A model generated the notes under the pieces. The model was not told the origin of the DNA, did no database searches, and worked only from the letters and a program-made list of their open reading frames with translations. A stretch of DNA of 64,000 nt from Planctomycetota bacterium (lineage in GTDB: Bacteria; Planctomycetota; UBA1135; GCA-002686595): contig JAEUIA010000045.1 of assembly GCA_016795245.1 (NCBI GenBank), forward strand, positions 50,578 through 114,577, given 5' to 3'. Positions 35,978 to 45,487 of this stretch are shown here, piece by piece. How positions within the stretch are numbered: position 1 is the first letter of the stretch; each line of letters starts with the position of its first letter. A program made the position numbers and the translations under genes.

Positions 35978-37105
35978 ATGACGAAAAACAGCGTGGTAGA
36001 CACCAAGAAGGGCGAGCCGAACGATTCGATCGCCGCACAAATGTCGACGAACGTAGAGGCCGCCCCGAACAAGGACGGCGGCGTGCTCTATCTCGGCATC
36101 GACCTCGGCACGTCGCGCACCTCGGTCGCGTCGAGCAACGGCCAGCGTGTGACGATCAGCTCGCACGTCGGCTACCCGAAGGACGTCGTGTCCAAGAAAC
36201 TCCTCAAGAAGGACATCCTCTTCGGAGACGAAGCCGTCGAGCACCGCCTCAGCTTGAAGTTCTACCGCCCGCTCGCCGCCGGCGTCATGAAGCACACGAG
36301 CAACGAGAAGACGGACGACGTCGAAGGCAACATGAAGGCCGCCGCCGACCTGATCCGCGAGATCATCCGCCTGGCCAAGCCGCGCAAGGACGAACTCGTC
36401 TACGCCGTCATCGGCGTTCCGGCCCAGGCCGCGATCCACCACAAGGACGCGATCATCAAGGCCGCTCGCGAGACCGTCGACAGCGTCATGCTGTGCTCGG
36501 AGCCGTTCTCGGTCGCCTACGGTCTCGACATGCTCGACGACGTGCTCGTCATCGACATCGGCGCCGGCACGACCGACCTCTGCCGCATGCACGGCACGAT
36601 GCCGGAGGAAAACGACCAGGTCACGACGACCTTCGCCGGCGACTACGTCGACAACCGCCTCACGGAACTGATCAAGAAGAAGTACCCGGAAGCGCAGTTC
36701 TCGATCCACATGATCAAGGCGATCAAGGAGCGCTACGGCAACATCTCCGACACGATGCCGCCGGTCGTCGTCGAACTGCCGGTCAACGGCAAGCCGACTT
36801 CCTTCGACATCACCGACGAGATGCGCACGGCCTGCCGTTCCATCGTCCCGTCGATGGTCGACGGTCTGTCGAACTTGATCTCGTCCTTCGACCCGGAATT
36901 CCAGGACCGCCTGAAAAACCGCGTGCTCCTCGCCGGCGGTGGCAGCCAGATCAAGGGCCTCGACCTCGCCATCGAAGACGAGATGCGCAAGCGCCTCGGC
37001 ACGGGCAAGGTCATGCGCATCGAAGAGCCGGTCTACGGCGGCGCGAACGGCGCCCTCAAGATCGCGCACGACATGCCGGCCGAGTTCTGGAACGAACTCA
37101 AGTGA
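35978..37105 (+). CDS. MamK-family actin-like protein
   Basis: 375 aa. GGAG lies 8 nt before the ATG. After a 35-residue polar N-terminus come actin-fold motifs: YLGIDLGTSRTSVASS (phosphate 1, about 37), LVIDIGAGTTDLCRMHGT (phosphate 2, about 190) and LLAGGGSQIKGL (adenosine, about 320). Segments such as VGYPKDVVSKKLL, GDEAVEHR, VIGVPA, SEPFSVAYGLD and the C-terminal PAEFWNEL parallel magnetosome MamK closely, from memory. MamK forms cytoplasmic filaments that position magnetosomes. No other mam gene is present, so the cargo is unknown. Confidence 0.85.
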   Translation: MTKNSVVDTKKGEPNDSIAAQMSTNVEAAPNKDGGVLYLGIDLGTSRTSVASSNGQRVTISSHVGYPKDVVSKKLLKKDILFGDEAVEHRLSLKFYRPLAAGVMKHTSNEKTDDVEGNMKAAADLIREIIRLAKPRKDELVYAVIGVPAQAAIHHKDAIIKAARETVDSVMLCSEPFSVAYGLDMLDDVLVIDIGAGTTDLCRMHGTMPEENDQVTTTFAGDYVDNRLTELIKKKYPEAQFSIHMIKAIKERYGNISDTMPPVVVELPVNGKPTSFDITDEMRTACRSIVPSMVDGLSNLISSFDPEFQDRLKNRVLLAGGGSQIKGLDLAIEDEMRKRLGTGKVMRIEEPVYGGANGALKIAHDMPAEFWNELK

Positions 37106-37133
37106 GCTGAGGACGCCGCTTCCCTGGATACGA

Positions 37134-37167
37134 GGACCCGCTCGGAAAAAGAATTCCGGGCGGGTCC
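37134..37167 (+). terminator. Hairpin after the MamK-like gene
   Basis: GGACCCGCTCGGAA pairs with TTCCGGGCGGGTCC (one T-G pair in the middle) around a short AAAGAA loop, 28 bp after the stop codon. It is followed by CATTCTC rather than a T-run. Probable transcription terminator. Confidence 0.65.
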
Positions 37168-37272
37168 CATTCTCAAGAGAAGCCCCGGCGTCGGGCTTGG
37201 GTCGCGCGGCGACTCCAGCCGATACGAGTAGCGAAGGAATTTCATCGGCGCGATCGATCGACGAGACCCAGC

Positions 37273-38643
37273 ATGTCGGAACGAGGACAATACAGCGGAT
37301 CCAACGACCCCATGGACAGCCAGGGGGGGACGGAGGGTGAGACGCCGCGCAATCGGCCCGCCAGCGGTGCCGCGTACGCGGATTCGCCGCAGGAACTCGA
37401 CCTGAATTGGAAGGGGAACAGCGCCGCGACCGACTTCCTCGGCATCGACGGCGACGGTCCTTCCGATGACGCTCCCGCCGCGATCGGGTCTTCGCTCGAT
37501 ACGAGCGGCGAAGTCGGCCTGCCTTCCGATTCGTGGTTGCACGGCATCGAGGGTGAAGAAGTCGATGACGAGCGCACCGGTCCCGAGATCGAAGGCAAGT
37601 TGCCGCCGCTCACAGGCGAAGACGCGCGCCTCGAGGCGATCCACGAGAAAGTGACCGCGAGGCGCACGAGTTCCAAACTGCTCGTGATCGCCGCCGGCTG
37701 CACGCTCTTGTGCATGATCGCCGCGGGCGGCTGGTACTGGAAGACGCACATGCGCAACGCACCGGTCGATACCTCGACGGGCGTCGTCACGACTCTGCCC
37801 ACGCCGCCCAAGCCCGTCACGCCGCCGGCCGGCACGGGAGAAACGACTACGACCACGCCGCAGCCGGACACCGACACCACGATCGCGCACACGGACCCCG
37901 AGATCGACCCGAACGCAGATTTGGATCCGATCGATCCCGAAGTCGCGACGACCACGGACCCGACGGAGATTCCGCCGCCCGTCGCAGTCGTTCCGACCGT
38001 CATCCTGCCCGACGTGAGCCCCACACTGCCCGTCGAGCCCGAACCCGTCCGCGCTCCCGGCGTGACGCGCGTCCTGCCGCCCTCGGATACTCCGATCCCG
38101 GGCGCCGTGCGGCGCGCGACGGAAGCGGACTTCGCCGATCTGTGGCGCGCGCCGGAGATTCCGACCGCGGAGATCTCGGGCGACCGCAAGCTGCTCACCC
38201 TCAACGTCGGACGCGTGCGTCTGATGCTGCAGAGCGGCGAGTACTTCGAGGGCGACCTCTACGCCGTCGGGATGAACCGCGTGTGGCTGAATCTAGACCT
38301 CGGTCGCATCTCGTTCGAAGCCGCGACCGTGCGCGAGATGAAACGCATCACCGCGCCCTCCGCCAAAGCTGCGTTCGGCAAGCAGAAGCCCGAGGACCTG
38401 GCCGGACTCCCGCACGTCGAAGTGCGCATGCCCGGCGGCTCGATCACGGGTCGCATGGTGGGGCGCGACGGAAACCGCATCACGCTCGTGACCGACGACG
38501 GCATGCGGACCGTGCTCGATTCGAGCGACGTGCGCCCCGTCACCCCGCGCAAGACCCGCGTCCTCGGACCGGTCGAGAAGCTGGGCGGGGTCCCGGCACC
38601 GAAGAATCCGCCCGCACCGGCGGCGGCTCCGGAAAAGCGCTGA
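37273..38643 (+). CDS. Single-pass membrane protein with Sm/SH3-like C-terminal repeats, unknown function
   Basis: 456 aa, not recognised. Residues 1-133 are polar and acidic (cytoplasmic, probably disordered). One membrane helix at about 135-156 (LLVIAAGCTLLCMIAAGGWYW) is followed by a Pro/Thr/Asp-rich linker to about 285. The C-terminal part has two short beta units (RVRLMLQSGEYFEGDLYAVG... and GGSITGRMVGRDGNRITLVT) that look like small five-strand barrels of Sm or SH3 type. Topology suggests it links a cytoplasmic partner, perhaps the MamK-like filament, to the periplasm; that is inference from position. Confidence 0.6.
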   Translation: MSERGQYSGSNDPMDSQGGTEGETPRNRPASGAAYADSPQELDLNWKGNSAATDFLGIDGDGPSDDAPAAIGSSLDTSGEVGLPSDSWLHGIEGEEVDDERTGPEIEGKLPPLTGEDARLEAIHEKVTARRTSSKLLVIAAGCTLLCMIAAGGWYWKTHMRNAPVDTSTGVVTTLPTPPKPVTPPAGTGETTTTTPQPDTDTTIAHTDPEIDPNADLDPIDPEVATTTDPTEIPPPVAVVPTVILPDVSPTLPVEPEPVRAPGVTRVLPPSDTPIPGAVRRATEADFADLWRAPEIPTAEISGDRKLLTLNVGRVRLMLQSGEYFEGDLYAVGMNRVWLNLDLGRISFEAATVREMKRITAPSAKAAFGKQKPEDLAGLPHVEVRMPGGSITGRMVGRDGNRITLVTDDGMRTVLDSSDVRPVTPRKTRVLGPVEKLGGVPAPKNPPAPAAAPEKR

Positions 38644-39104
38644 ACCCCGCAGTTCAGCGGCCCCGGCGCCACCAGAACCGATCGCTCGGAAATCTCCGGT
38701 CTTCGGGTTCGACTCCGGTCCCCGGATAGTCCATCCTGGGCACCCATCTTCTACCGCACGGGCAGCGTCAAGCCGTCCGCCGTGGATTTGAGAAGGTGAA
38801 CCGTACACGCGTGACCCGCAAGGTCGCGCCGTTCCACTGGGTTCGCGACAAGAGCCCGATTCCAGCGAGCGCGACTTCAAGCGCCCGCATTGACAACCAG
38901 ACAATCAGCAGTTCGCAGTTTCTCATCGAAACGCGAGCGCGATGGACCGCTCGAATGAGCGCGAGGTCGAGGACGGCAGATGCCGTCCCGTCGCGCGATC
39001 AATCGAAGGCAGCGCCGAGGCTTCAGCCTGATGCGCGCCGCTTCGACGAGCGTCCCACGCGCCCACACCGACACGGCGCGGCGAACGGCTCGAGGTCCTT
39101 TGAC
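38644..39104 (+). other. Long non-coding gap / possible leader of the RNase E/G gene
   Basis: 461 bp. The RNase frame stays open back to 38796, but the extra residues are low-quality (Arg/Ser-rich). A TTGACA hexamer occurs at 38890-38895 without a matching -10. RNase E genes in other bacteria have long autoregulatory 5' leaders, so this may be one. No other feature seen. Confidence 0.4.
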
Positions 39105-41873
39105 ATGACGAATGATGCATCCCGCGAGAGCTTCGCTCCCGATTCCTTCGAGAGCGGCGACGCCCGCGGGGCCAACCCTGACCAGCCGTCCGTCCACGAC
39201 GACGGCTTCCAATCCCAAAGCGGCGATGATGCCGCAGACTCCCAGATCGACTCCACAGCCGGCGGCTCCGCCGAAGGTGAGTCCGCCGGCGGCGCCGAGG
39301 CCGGGCCCGGCGATCGCCCCCGACGTCGGCGCGGTTCGCGCGGCGGACGCCGACGCCGCGGTGCGCGCAAGCAGGAGGGAGACAAGGCGGGCACGGCCGA
39401 AGTCGCCTTCGACGACACGACCCCGGACCGCGACGGCCCGGTTGCGCGGCGCTCCGCAGCGCTCGCACCGCGCGAGATCGGATTCGAATCCGACGGTGAG
39501 TTCACGGCAGACTCCGACCTCGAACCGGAAGGCGACGACGAGAACGGTTCGGAGCCCGCGGCTGCGGCCGCAGAACACGCCGGTCCGGTCCGCGGTCCGC
39601 ACAAGAAAAAGCGCCGTCGTCGCGGCCGTCGTCGCGGTGGGCGCGACAACGCTGCCGCCGCAGCGAGTGAGGACGGGCCGGTCGAACCGCCCTTCGCCGA
39701 CGAGGACGACATCATCCCCGTGCGCGCACCGGGCCGTGTCCCGCGTGAACTCGATGCGTTCGATGAGGACGGTGAACACGCCGGCGAAAAAGAGGGGGGA
39801 GACTTCGATCCCGAAGCCGCCTTCGACGACGGTGAATTCGCGGACGATGGACGCACCTCGGAGGCTCCGGGTGTGCTCACGCCTGCCGGCGGCAAGAAGC
39901 GCCGACGCCGTGGCACGCGCGGCGGACGCGGGCGGAAGAAACAGAGCACAGAAGCTCGCGCGGTAGCAACTCCGAGCGAGGCACCCGCGGATGTCGAGAC
40001 CATCCCGGGCGAGGACGACGATCTGCCCTTCGTTGCGCAGCCCGGTTCGCCGGGAGATCGCGCCGGCGAGCAAGGCCGTCGCAGCGAACCGCGCACGGAA
40101 GGTCGCGGCAAGAAGCGCGGACGTCGGCGCGGCGCGCGCGGCGGCGCGAGCGTCGAGGATTTCGACGACGAGGGTGCACCGGCCGTGCCCGAGTCGCAGC
40201 GCACCTCGCTGATTCTCGTCAACGCGACCGATCCCGAGGAGCACCGCGTCGCCGTCGTCGAGGACGACCGCATCGTGGATTTCCAGATGACGGTCCGCGA
40301 CCAGGATTCGCTCGTCAACGACATCTACCGCGGTCGCGTCGTGAACCTCGAGCCGGCGATCGGCGCGGCGTTCATCGACTTCGGTCAGGGCCGCAACGGC
40401 TTCTTGCACACCTCCGACGTGCTGTCGATGTACGGCGAGAAGGACTGGAGCCTCGACAAGCTGCTCTCGGCCCAGATCGATCCCGAGGAATGGGACGCGG
40501 GCTCGGCCCAACCCGCCGTCGGTGCGGAACTCTCCGACGACGACGCACCCGAGAAGTCGAGTTCCAAGAAGGCGCGCCGCCAGCCGCGCCCCGAGAAAAA
40601 CCGTCGTTTCCGCGCGCGTCCGCGCTTGCCGATCACCGACCTCTTGAAAAAGGGGCAGATGGTCGTCGTGCAGGTGACGAAGGACGCGATCGGCGACAAG
40701 GGCCCGACGCTCACGACCTACATCTCGATCCCCGGGCGCTACCTGGTGCTGATGCCTTCGATGTCGCGCACCGGTGTGTCGCGCAAGATCGAGGACGAGA
40801 AGGAACGCAAGCGTTTGAAGCGCATCCTGACCTCGCTCGAGGTTCCCGACGGAATGGGCGTCATCGTGCGCACCGCCGGCGTCGGCCACAGCAAGGACGA
40901 GATCAAGCGCGACCTCGACTACTTGAAGGGCGCGTGGGACGCGTTCGGCAAGCGCCTCGGTTCCGGCAACGGTCCCGCGCCGCTCTACCGCGAGTCCGAC
41001 GTCGCCATCCGCACGATGCGCGACCTGTTCACGCCGACTACGAAGGCCGTCGTCGTCGACGACCCGGAAGTGCACCGCCACATCACCGAGTTCACCGAGC
41101 AATTGATGCCCGAGAACGTCGAGCGCGTGAAACTGCACACCGGACCGCGCCCGCTGTTCCAGAGCTACGGCATCGAGCCGGACTTCGAGAAGATCTTCTC
41201 GCGCCGCATCGAATTGCCTTCCGGCGGATCGATCGTGTTCGATTCGGCCGAAGCACTCGTCGCGATCGACGTGAACTCCGGCCGCACGCGCTCGGACGGT
41301 TTCGACTTCGAAGCGATCGCGCTCAAGACGAACCTCGAAGCCGTGCCGGAGATCGCGCGTCAGATCCGTCTGCGCGATCTAGGCGGCATCATCGTCGTCG
41401 ACTTCATCGACATGATGAAGATGAGCAACATCCGCACGGTCGAACGCGTGTTCAAGGAAGCGCTCGAAGGCGACCGCGCACGCAGCAAGATCGGGCGCAT
41501 CAGCCAGTTCGGCCTGTTGGAGTTGACGCGCCAGAGACTCGGGCCCGGCATCGCGAAGAAAGCGTTCCACGCCTGCCCGCGCTGCCGCGGCACGGGGCGG
41601 ATTCGCACGGTGAACTCGCGCGCGGCGGCGATCTTGAGGCGCCTCGCTTCCGCGATGATCCTGAAGGGGTTCTCGACCGTCGAAGTCAGGGCGCACCCGG
41701 AAGTCGTCCGCTATCTGAAGGACGCCTGCTCGGAATACATCCGGGCCCTCGAGTACCGCTTCACCCGCGAAGTGAAGCTCTTCGAGGCACCGGACCAGCA
41801 CGAGGACTCGATCCTGAGGTACTTGAGAGCCGACGGGCGCGAAGTTCGGCCCGGAGGACGGCGCAAGCGCTGA
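39105..41873 (+). CDS. rne: Ribonuclease E/G family endoribonuclease
   Basis: 922 aa from the ATG giving MTNDASRESF, with GAGG 9 nt upstream. Residues 1-365 are a highly charged low-complexity region with repeated Arg/Gly/Lys blocks. The catalytic part starts with TSLILVNATDPEEHRVAVVE (about 366). It includes an S1 domain (IYRGRVVNLEPAIGAAFIDF) holding an insert of about 65 residues, the metal-binding Asp segments AIDVNSGRTRS (about 719) and VVDFIDM (about 766), and the Zn-link ACPRCRGTGR (about 823). The disordered arm is N-terminal, unlike the C-terminal scaffold of E. coli RNase E. Confidence 0.93.
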   Translation: MTNDASRESFAPDSFESGDARGANPDQPSVHDDGFQSQSGDDAADSQIDSTAGGSAEGESAGGAEAGPGDRPRRRRGSRGGRRRRGARKQEGDKAGTAEVAFDDTTPDRDGPVARRSAALAPREIGFESDGEFTADSDLEPEGDDENGSEPAAAAAEHAGPVRGPHKKKRRRRGRRRGGRDNAAAAASEDGPVEPPFADEDDIIPVRAPGRVPRELDAFDEDGEHAGEKEGGDFDPEAAFDDGEFADDGRTSEAPGVLTPAGGKKRRRRGTRGGRGRKKQSTEARAVATPSEAPADVETIPGEDDDLPFVAQPGSPGDRAGEQGRRSEPRTEGRGKKRGRRRGARGGASVEDFDDEGAPAVPESQRTSLILVNATDPEEHRVAVVEDDRIVDFQMTVRDQDSLVNDIYRGRVVNLEPAIGAAFIDFGQGRNGFLHTSDVLSMYGEKDWSLDKLLSAQIDPEEWDAGSAQPAVGAELSDDDAPEKSSSKKARRQPRPEKNRRFRARPRLPITDLLKKGQMVVVQVTKDAIGDKGPTLTTYISIPGRYLVLMPSMSRTGVSRKIEDEKERKRLKRILTSLEVPDGMGVIVRTAGVGHSKDEIKRDLDYLKGAWDAFGKRLGSGNGPAPLYRESDVAIRTMRDLFTPTTKAVVVDDPEVHRHITEFTEQLMPENVERVKLHTGPRPLFQSYGIEPDFEKIFSRRIELPSGGSIVFDSAEALVAIDVNSGRTRSDGFDFEAIALKTNLEAVPEIARQIRLRDLGGIIVVDFIDMMKMSNIRTVERVFKEALEGDRARSKIGRISQFGLLELTRQRLGPGIAKKAFHACPRCRGTGRIRTVNSRAAAILRRLASAMILKGFSTVEVRAHPEVVRYLKDACSEYIRALEYRFTREVKLFEAPDQHEDSILRYLRADGREVRPGGRRKR

Positions 41874-41968
41874 TCCACCGCCTTCGAACGCCGAGTCGAT
41901 CCTCGACCCAGGCCCGGCCGCGCGCTGCGTGCCTGCTGAGGCAAGGCGGCTCGGGAGACCGCAATCCG

Positions 41969-41987
41969 GCGGGGGCTCTTCCCCCGC
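41969..41987 (+). terminator. GC hairpin between rne and rplU
   Basis: GCGGGGG-CTCTT-CCCCCGC, a 7-bp all-GC stem 96 bp after the rne stop. A TAGACT hexamer at 42002-42007 just downstream could be the -10 of an rplU promoter, but no good -35 is seen. Confidence 0.5.
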
Positions 41988-42115
41988 GCCGCCGCTCCCG
42001 CTAGACTTCTCGCCCCATTCGGTCCTCACCGATCCGAGTGCCAGATCCGAGCCTCGCTCCAAAGGCTCCCCGTGGGAGGGTTTCCACCACGGTTCACCCG
42101 GAGAGACCTATCCCC

Positions 42116-42427
42116 GTGTACGCAGTCATCCGCGATCGCAATCAACAAACTCGAGTCCAACAGGGTGACGTCATCCTGTGCGACCTGAACGGCCACAAGC
42201 CCGGCGACAAGATCACCTTCTCCGAAGTGCTGATCGTCGGGAACGAAGGCAAGGTCACCATCGGCAAGCCGCTCGTCACCGGCGCCAGCGTCACCGCTGA
42301 AGTCATCGGCGACAAGTCCGGCGACAAGGTGATCGCCTTCCGCTTCAAGCGCCGCAAGAACGTGCGCAAGAAGCGCGGTCACCGCCAACACCACACCCAA
42401 GTCAAGATCCTCGCGATCAACGCCTAG
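42116..42427 (+). CDS. rplU: 50S ribosomal protein L21 (GTG start)
   Basis: 103 aa. The GTG gives (M)YAVIRDRNQQTRVQQGD, the family N-terminus, and lies 10 nt after GGAGAG; the upstream open frame is not L21-like. Signatures: VLIVGNEGKVTIGKP and the C-terminal KRRKNVRKKRGHRQHHTQVKI. Head of the conserved rplU-rpmA-obg group. Confidence 0.97.
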   Translation: MYAVIRDRNQQTRVQQGDVILCDLNGHKPGDKITFSEVLIVGNEGKVTIGKPLVTGASVTAEVIGDKSGDKVIAFRFKRRKNVRKKRGHRQHHTQVKILAINA

Positions 42428-42439
42428 GACCCAAGCTAC

Positions 42440-42691
42440 ATGGCACATAAAAAAGGTGGCGGCTCGACCAAGAACGGCCGCGATTCGAACCCGCAGTTCC
42501 GCGGCATCAAGCGCTACGGCGGTCAAGTGGTGACCTCCGGCACGATCATCGTGCGCCAGTGCGGCACCGTGTTCCACCCCGGCAAGAACGTCGGTCAAGG
42601 CTCGGACTACACGCTGTTCGCGCTCACCGACGGGACCGTGCGCTTCCAGTCGAACCGCAAGGTCCACATCGACCCGGTCGCCGCGGGCTGA
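42440..42691 (+). CDS. rpmA: 50S ribosomal protein L27
   Basis: 83 aa. N-terminal [21 protein letters not shown] reaches the peptidyl-transferase centre; no cleavable pre-sequence of the Firmicutes type is present. Later [19 protein letters not shown] is typical. 12 nt after rplU. Confidence 0.98.
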   Translation: MAHKKGGGSTKNGRDSNPQFRGIKRYGGQVVTSGTIIVRQCGTVFHPGKNVGQGSDYTLFALTDGTVRFQSNRKVHIDPVAAG

Positions 42692-42755
42692 GCTGCTTCC
42701 GCACGCGCGCCACGTGGCGCGCGACGGATCCGCACCTGCGCTCGCACCTACTCCG

Positions 42756-43760
42756 ATGTTCAAGGACGAGTGCGAAATCCAGGTCGTGGCCGGCAACGGC
42801 GGCGACGGCGTCGTCTCGTTTCACCGCGAGAAATTCGTCCCGCGCGGTGGTCCCGACGGCGGCGACGGCGGCATGGGCGGCAGCGTGATCCTCGTCGCGA
42901 GCGAGAACTTGAATTCGCTCCTGCCCGTCAGTCGCCGGTACCGCTACGCAGCGGATCACGGCAAGAAGGGGATGGGGCAGTTGTGCAGCGGGAAGAGCGG
43001 CCATGACCTGGAGATCGAAGTTCCGGTCGGCACGCAGGTCTTCGACCGCGAGCGCGGGAACCTGCTGCGCGATCTGACGAAGATCGGCCAACGCCTCGTC
43101 GTCGCGCAAGGCGGCAACGGCGGGCAGGGCAACGCGCGGTTCAAGAACTCGGTGCGGCAGACGCCGACCTTCGCGACCGACGGCAAGCCGGGCGAGGAGC
43201 GCATCCTGCGCCTCGAACTCAAGCTGTTCGCCGAGGTCGGCCTCGTCGGTTTCCCGAACGCCGGCAAGTCGACGTTCCTCTCGTGCGTGACCGCCGCGAC
43301 GCCCAAGATCGCCGACTATCCGTTCACGACACTCTCGCCGCAGGTCGGGATCGCGTCGCTGAACGAGACCGAGACGCTCGTGCTCGCCGACCTCCCCGGC
43401 CTGATCGAGGGCGCGTCCGAAGGCCACGGACTCGGACACCGCTTCTTGAAGCACGTCGAACGCTGTCGCGTCGTGATGCACCTCGTCGACTGCTCCGAGG
43501 GCGCGGAACACGACCCGGTCGAAGCCTGGCGCGTGATCGTCTCCGAGCTCGCGCGCTTTTCGGTCGAACTGGCGGCGAAACCGCGCGTGCTCGTGGCCTC
43601 GAAGGTCGAGAGCAGAGCCGCCGAGGAGCGGGCCCTCGAATTGGAGCGCGCCGCGGGCGAGCGCGTGTGGCGCATCTCGTCCGCCCGCCGCCAGGGCCTG
43701 CGCGAAGTCCTCGTCGAGGCCCACCGCCATGTGCGCGGCCTCGTCACGCCCGGGTTCTGA
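42756..43760 (+). CDS. obg: GTPase Obg/CgtA
   Basis: 334 aa from the ATG giving MFKDECEIQVVAGNGGDG. The Gly-rich Obg fold (GGPDGGDGGMGGSVILVA, GGNGGQGNARFKNS) is at the N-terminus. G-domain motifs: GFPNAGKST (about 164), DYPFTTLSP and DLPGLIEGAS. The NKxD position reads ASKVE, so G4 is weakly conserved. Works in 50S assembly and stress response; always with L21-L27. A GTG at 42714 could add 14 residues. Confidence 0.95.
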   Translation: MFKDECEIQVVAGNGGDGVVSFHREKFVPRGGPDGGDGGMGGSVILVASENLNSLLPVSRRYRYAADHGKKGMGQLCSGKSGHDLEIEVPVGTQVFDRERGNLLRDLTKIGQRLVVAQGGNGGQGNARFKNSVRQTPTFATDGKPGEERILRLELKLFAEVGLVGFPNAGKSTFLSCVTAATPKIADYPFTTLSPQVGIASLNETETLVLADLPGLIEGASEGHGLGHRFLKHVERCRVVMHLVDCSEGAEHDPVEAWRVIVSELARFSVELAAKPRVLVASKVESRAAEERALELERAAGERVWRISSARRQGLREVLVEAHRHVRGLVTPGF

Positions 43761-43912
43761 GTCCCGCCCAGGCTGAGGGCGAAACTAGTTCCGCGTCCGG
43801 CGCGGATATCTCGCCGTGGGCGGCCGATCCAGGGCGTGGATCCTCAAGCGCGGCGCGAGCTCGGGTCGATCCTGCCTGTGGGCCGAACGGCGTGCGGCCC
43901 GAAGGAAGCTCG

Positions 43913-45487
43913 TTGTCGAACCACAATTCCATCCCCGAGGACGAGTTCAGTTTCAAGGACGTCACTCCTGAGACTGGATACCGCCGCCCCGCCGTCGATC
44001 GCCCGCGGCCGCTGGCGCCGGGCAGCGAAGAAGCCTGGCCGCAGAGTGCGCGCCCGCTCGCTCCGGGCGCGACGCAAGACACCTGGCCGACGGCGGCGCC
44101 GCGCCTGCCCGCGCGTCCGGTGCTGCCCTTGGGGGAACCGCCCAGCATCGTGCCGTCCGCGCGCGAAGCCGCGCGCCCGCACCCGGTCACTCGGCCGGAT
44201 CCGATGGCGGACAGCGAGCCGCCGGACGACGACGAGCCGCCTGCGCGTCAAGGACCGCGCGTGCCTTACCAGCCCGCCGCGGACGAGGAGGCTCCGCCGC
44301 CGGTGCTGTCGCAGACCGCGATCTCGCCGCGTCACCAACTCGAAGCCTGGCTGGCCGTGATGTCGAAGGCCGGCGCGAGCGACTTGATCCTGCGCGCCGG
44401 CGGTCGGCCGTGCCAGCGCGTCGACGGCAAGATCACCTTCCTGTCCGGGCGCGTACCCGACACGGGACCGTTCCTCGACGTACTCGAAGGCATCCTCGGC
44501 AAGGACCGCATGGAGATGTGGCGTCAGCGCGGTTCGGCCGACGCGGCCTTGCACCTCGACGGACTCGGACGCTTCCGTCTGAACGCCTACCGTCAGATGG
44601 GCGAACCCGCCGTCGTCATCCGCCGCATCAACGAGAAGCCGCCGCTCCTGGATCAGCTCAATTTGCCGGCTGATTCGCTGAAAAAACTCGCACTGCGCAA
44701 GCGCGGACTGATCCTCGTCACCGGCATCGCCGGTTCGGGCAAGTCCACGACGCTGGCCGGGATGATCCAGTCGATGAACGAATCGCTCGAGCGCCACATC
44801 GTGACGCTCGAGGATCCGATCGAATTGATGTTCCGCGAGAAGCGCTGCGTCATCAGTCAACGCGAGATCGGCACGGATTGCTCGAGCTTCCAGGACGGCC
44901 TGCGCCACGCGCTGCGCCAGAGCCCGGACGTCATCCTGATCGGGGAGATGCGCGACGCCGAAACCGTGATCGCCGCATTGGACGCGACCGAGACCGGCCA
45001 CCTCGTCATGTCGACGCTGCACACCGTCAACGCACCGCAGACGGTCGAGCGCATCCTCTCGTTCTTCCGCGCCGAGCAGCACTCGCAAGTGCGCATGCGT
45101 CTCTCCGAGAATCTCGCCGGCGTGCTCAGCCAGCGCTTGATCCCGCGCGCCGGCGGCAAGGGCATGATCCCGGCTTTCGAGTTGATGCAGAGCACGCCGC
45201 ACATCCGCGAACTCCTGGTCGAAGGCAAGACGAGCGAGATCGGACGCGTGATCGAGCAGGGCACCGAAAAGGGTCTGATCTCGTTCAACATGTGCCTGCG
45301 CCGCCTCGTGCAAGAGCGCTCCATCGAACTCGACGACGCCCTGGCTGCCAGTGATCGCCCCGAGGAGCTGATCCTGGCGCTGCGCGGCATCACCGGCAGC
45401 TCCGGTCGCCCGGAGGTCACGAAGAACCCGCAGCGTCCGCCGGCCGGCGGCGGCGGCGACGGCTTGCGCATCAGTCGTCGGGAATAG
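43913..45487 (+). CDS. pilT: PilT/PilU-type pilus motor ATPase with Pro-rich N-terminal extension (TTG start)
   Basis: 524 aa from TTG, 5 nt after AAGGA, against about 345-370 for PilT. Residues 1-140 are Pro/Ala/Arg-rich and disordered. The motor follows: ASDLILRAGGRPCQRVDG (about 152), Walker A GIAGSGKSTT (about 271), Asp box TLEDPIE (about 298), Walker B DVILIGEMRD (about 339) and His box GHLVMSTLHT (about 361). PilT-family retraction ATPases power depolymerisation; the AIRAG-type motif of PilT is not evident, so PilU or a secretion-type paralog is possible. Confidence 0.85.
   Translation: MSNHNSIPEDEFSFKDVTPETGYRRPAVDRPRPLAPGSEEAWPQSARPLAPGATQDTWPTAAPRLPARPVLPLGEPPSIVPSAREAARPHPVTRPDPMADSEPPDDDEPPARQGPRVPYQPAADEEAPPPVLSQTAISPRHQLEAWLAVMSKAGASDLILRAGGRPCQRVDGKITFLSGRVPDTGPFLDVLEGILGKDRMEMWRQRGSADAALHLDGLGRFRLNAYRQMGEPAVVIRRINEKPPLLDQLNLPADSLKKLALRKRGLILVTGIAGSGKSTTLAGMIQSMNESLERHIVTLEDPIELMFREKRCVISQREIGTDCSSFQDGLRHALRQSPDVILIGEMRDAETVIAALDATETGHLVMSTLHTVNAPQTVERILSFFRAEQHSQVRMRLSENLAGVLSQRLIPRAGGKGMIPAFELMQSTPHIRELLVEGKTSEIGRVIEQGTEKGLISFNMCLRRLVQERSIELDDALAASDRPEELILALRGITGSSGRPEVTKNPQRPPAGGGGDGLRISRRE

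Noticed and set aside
38690..38730. tRNA-like T-arm (GGTTCGACTCC)
   Set aside because: Stem pairs poorly and no D arm, anticodon arm or acceptor stem can be found around it.
38890..38918. TTGACA hexamer as promoter of the RNase E/G gene
   Set aside because: No -10-like hexamer at 16-18 bp spacing.
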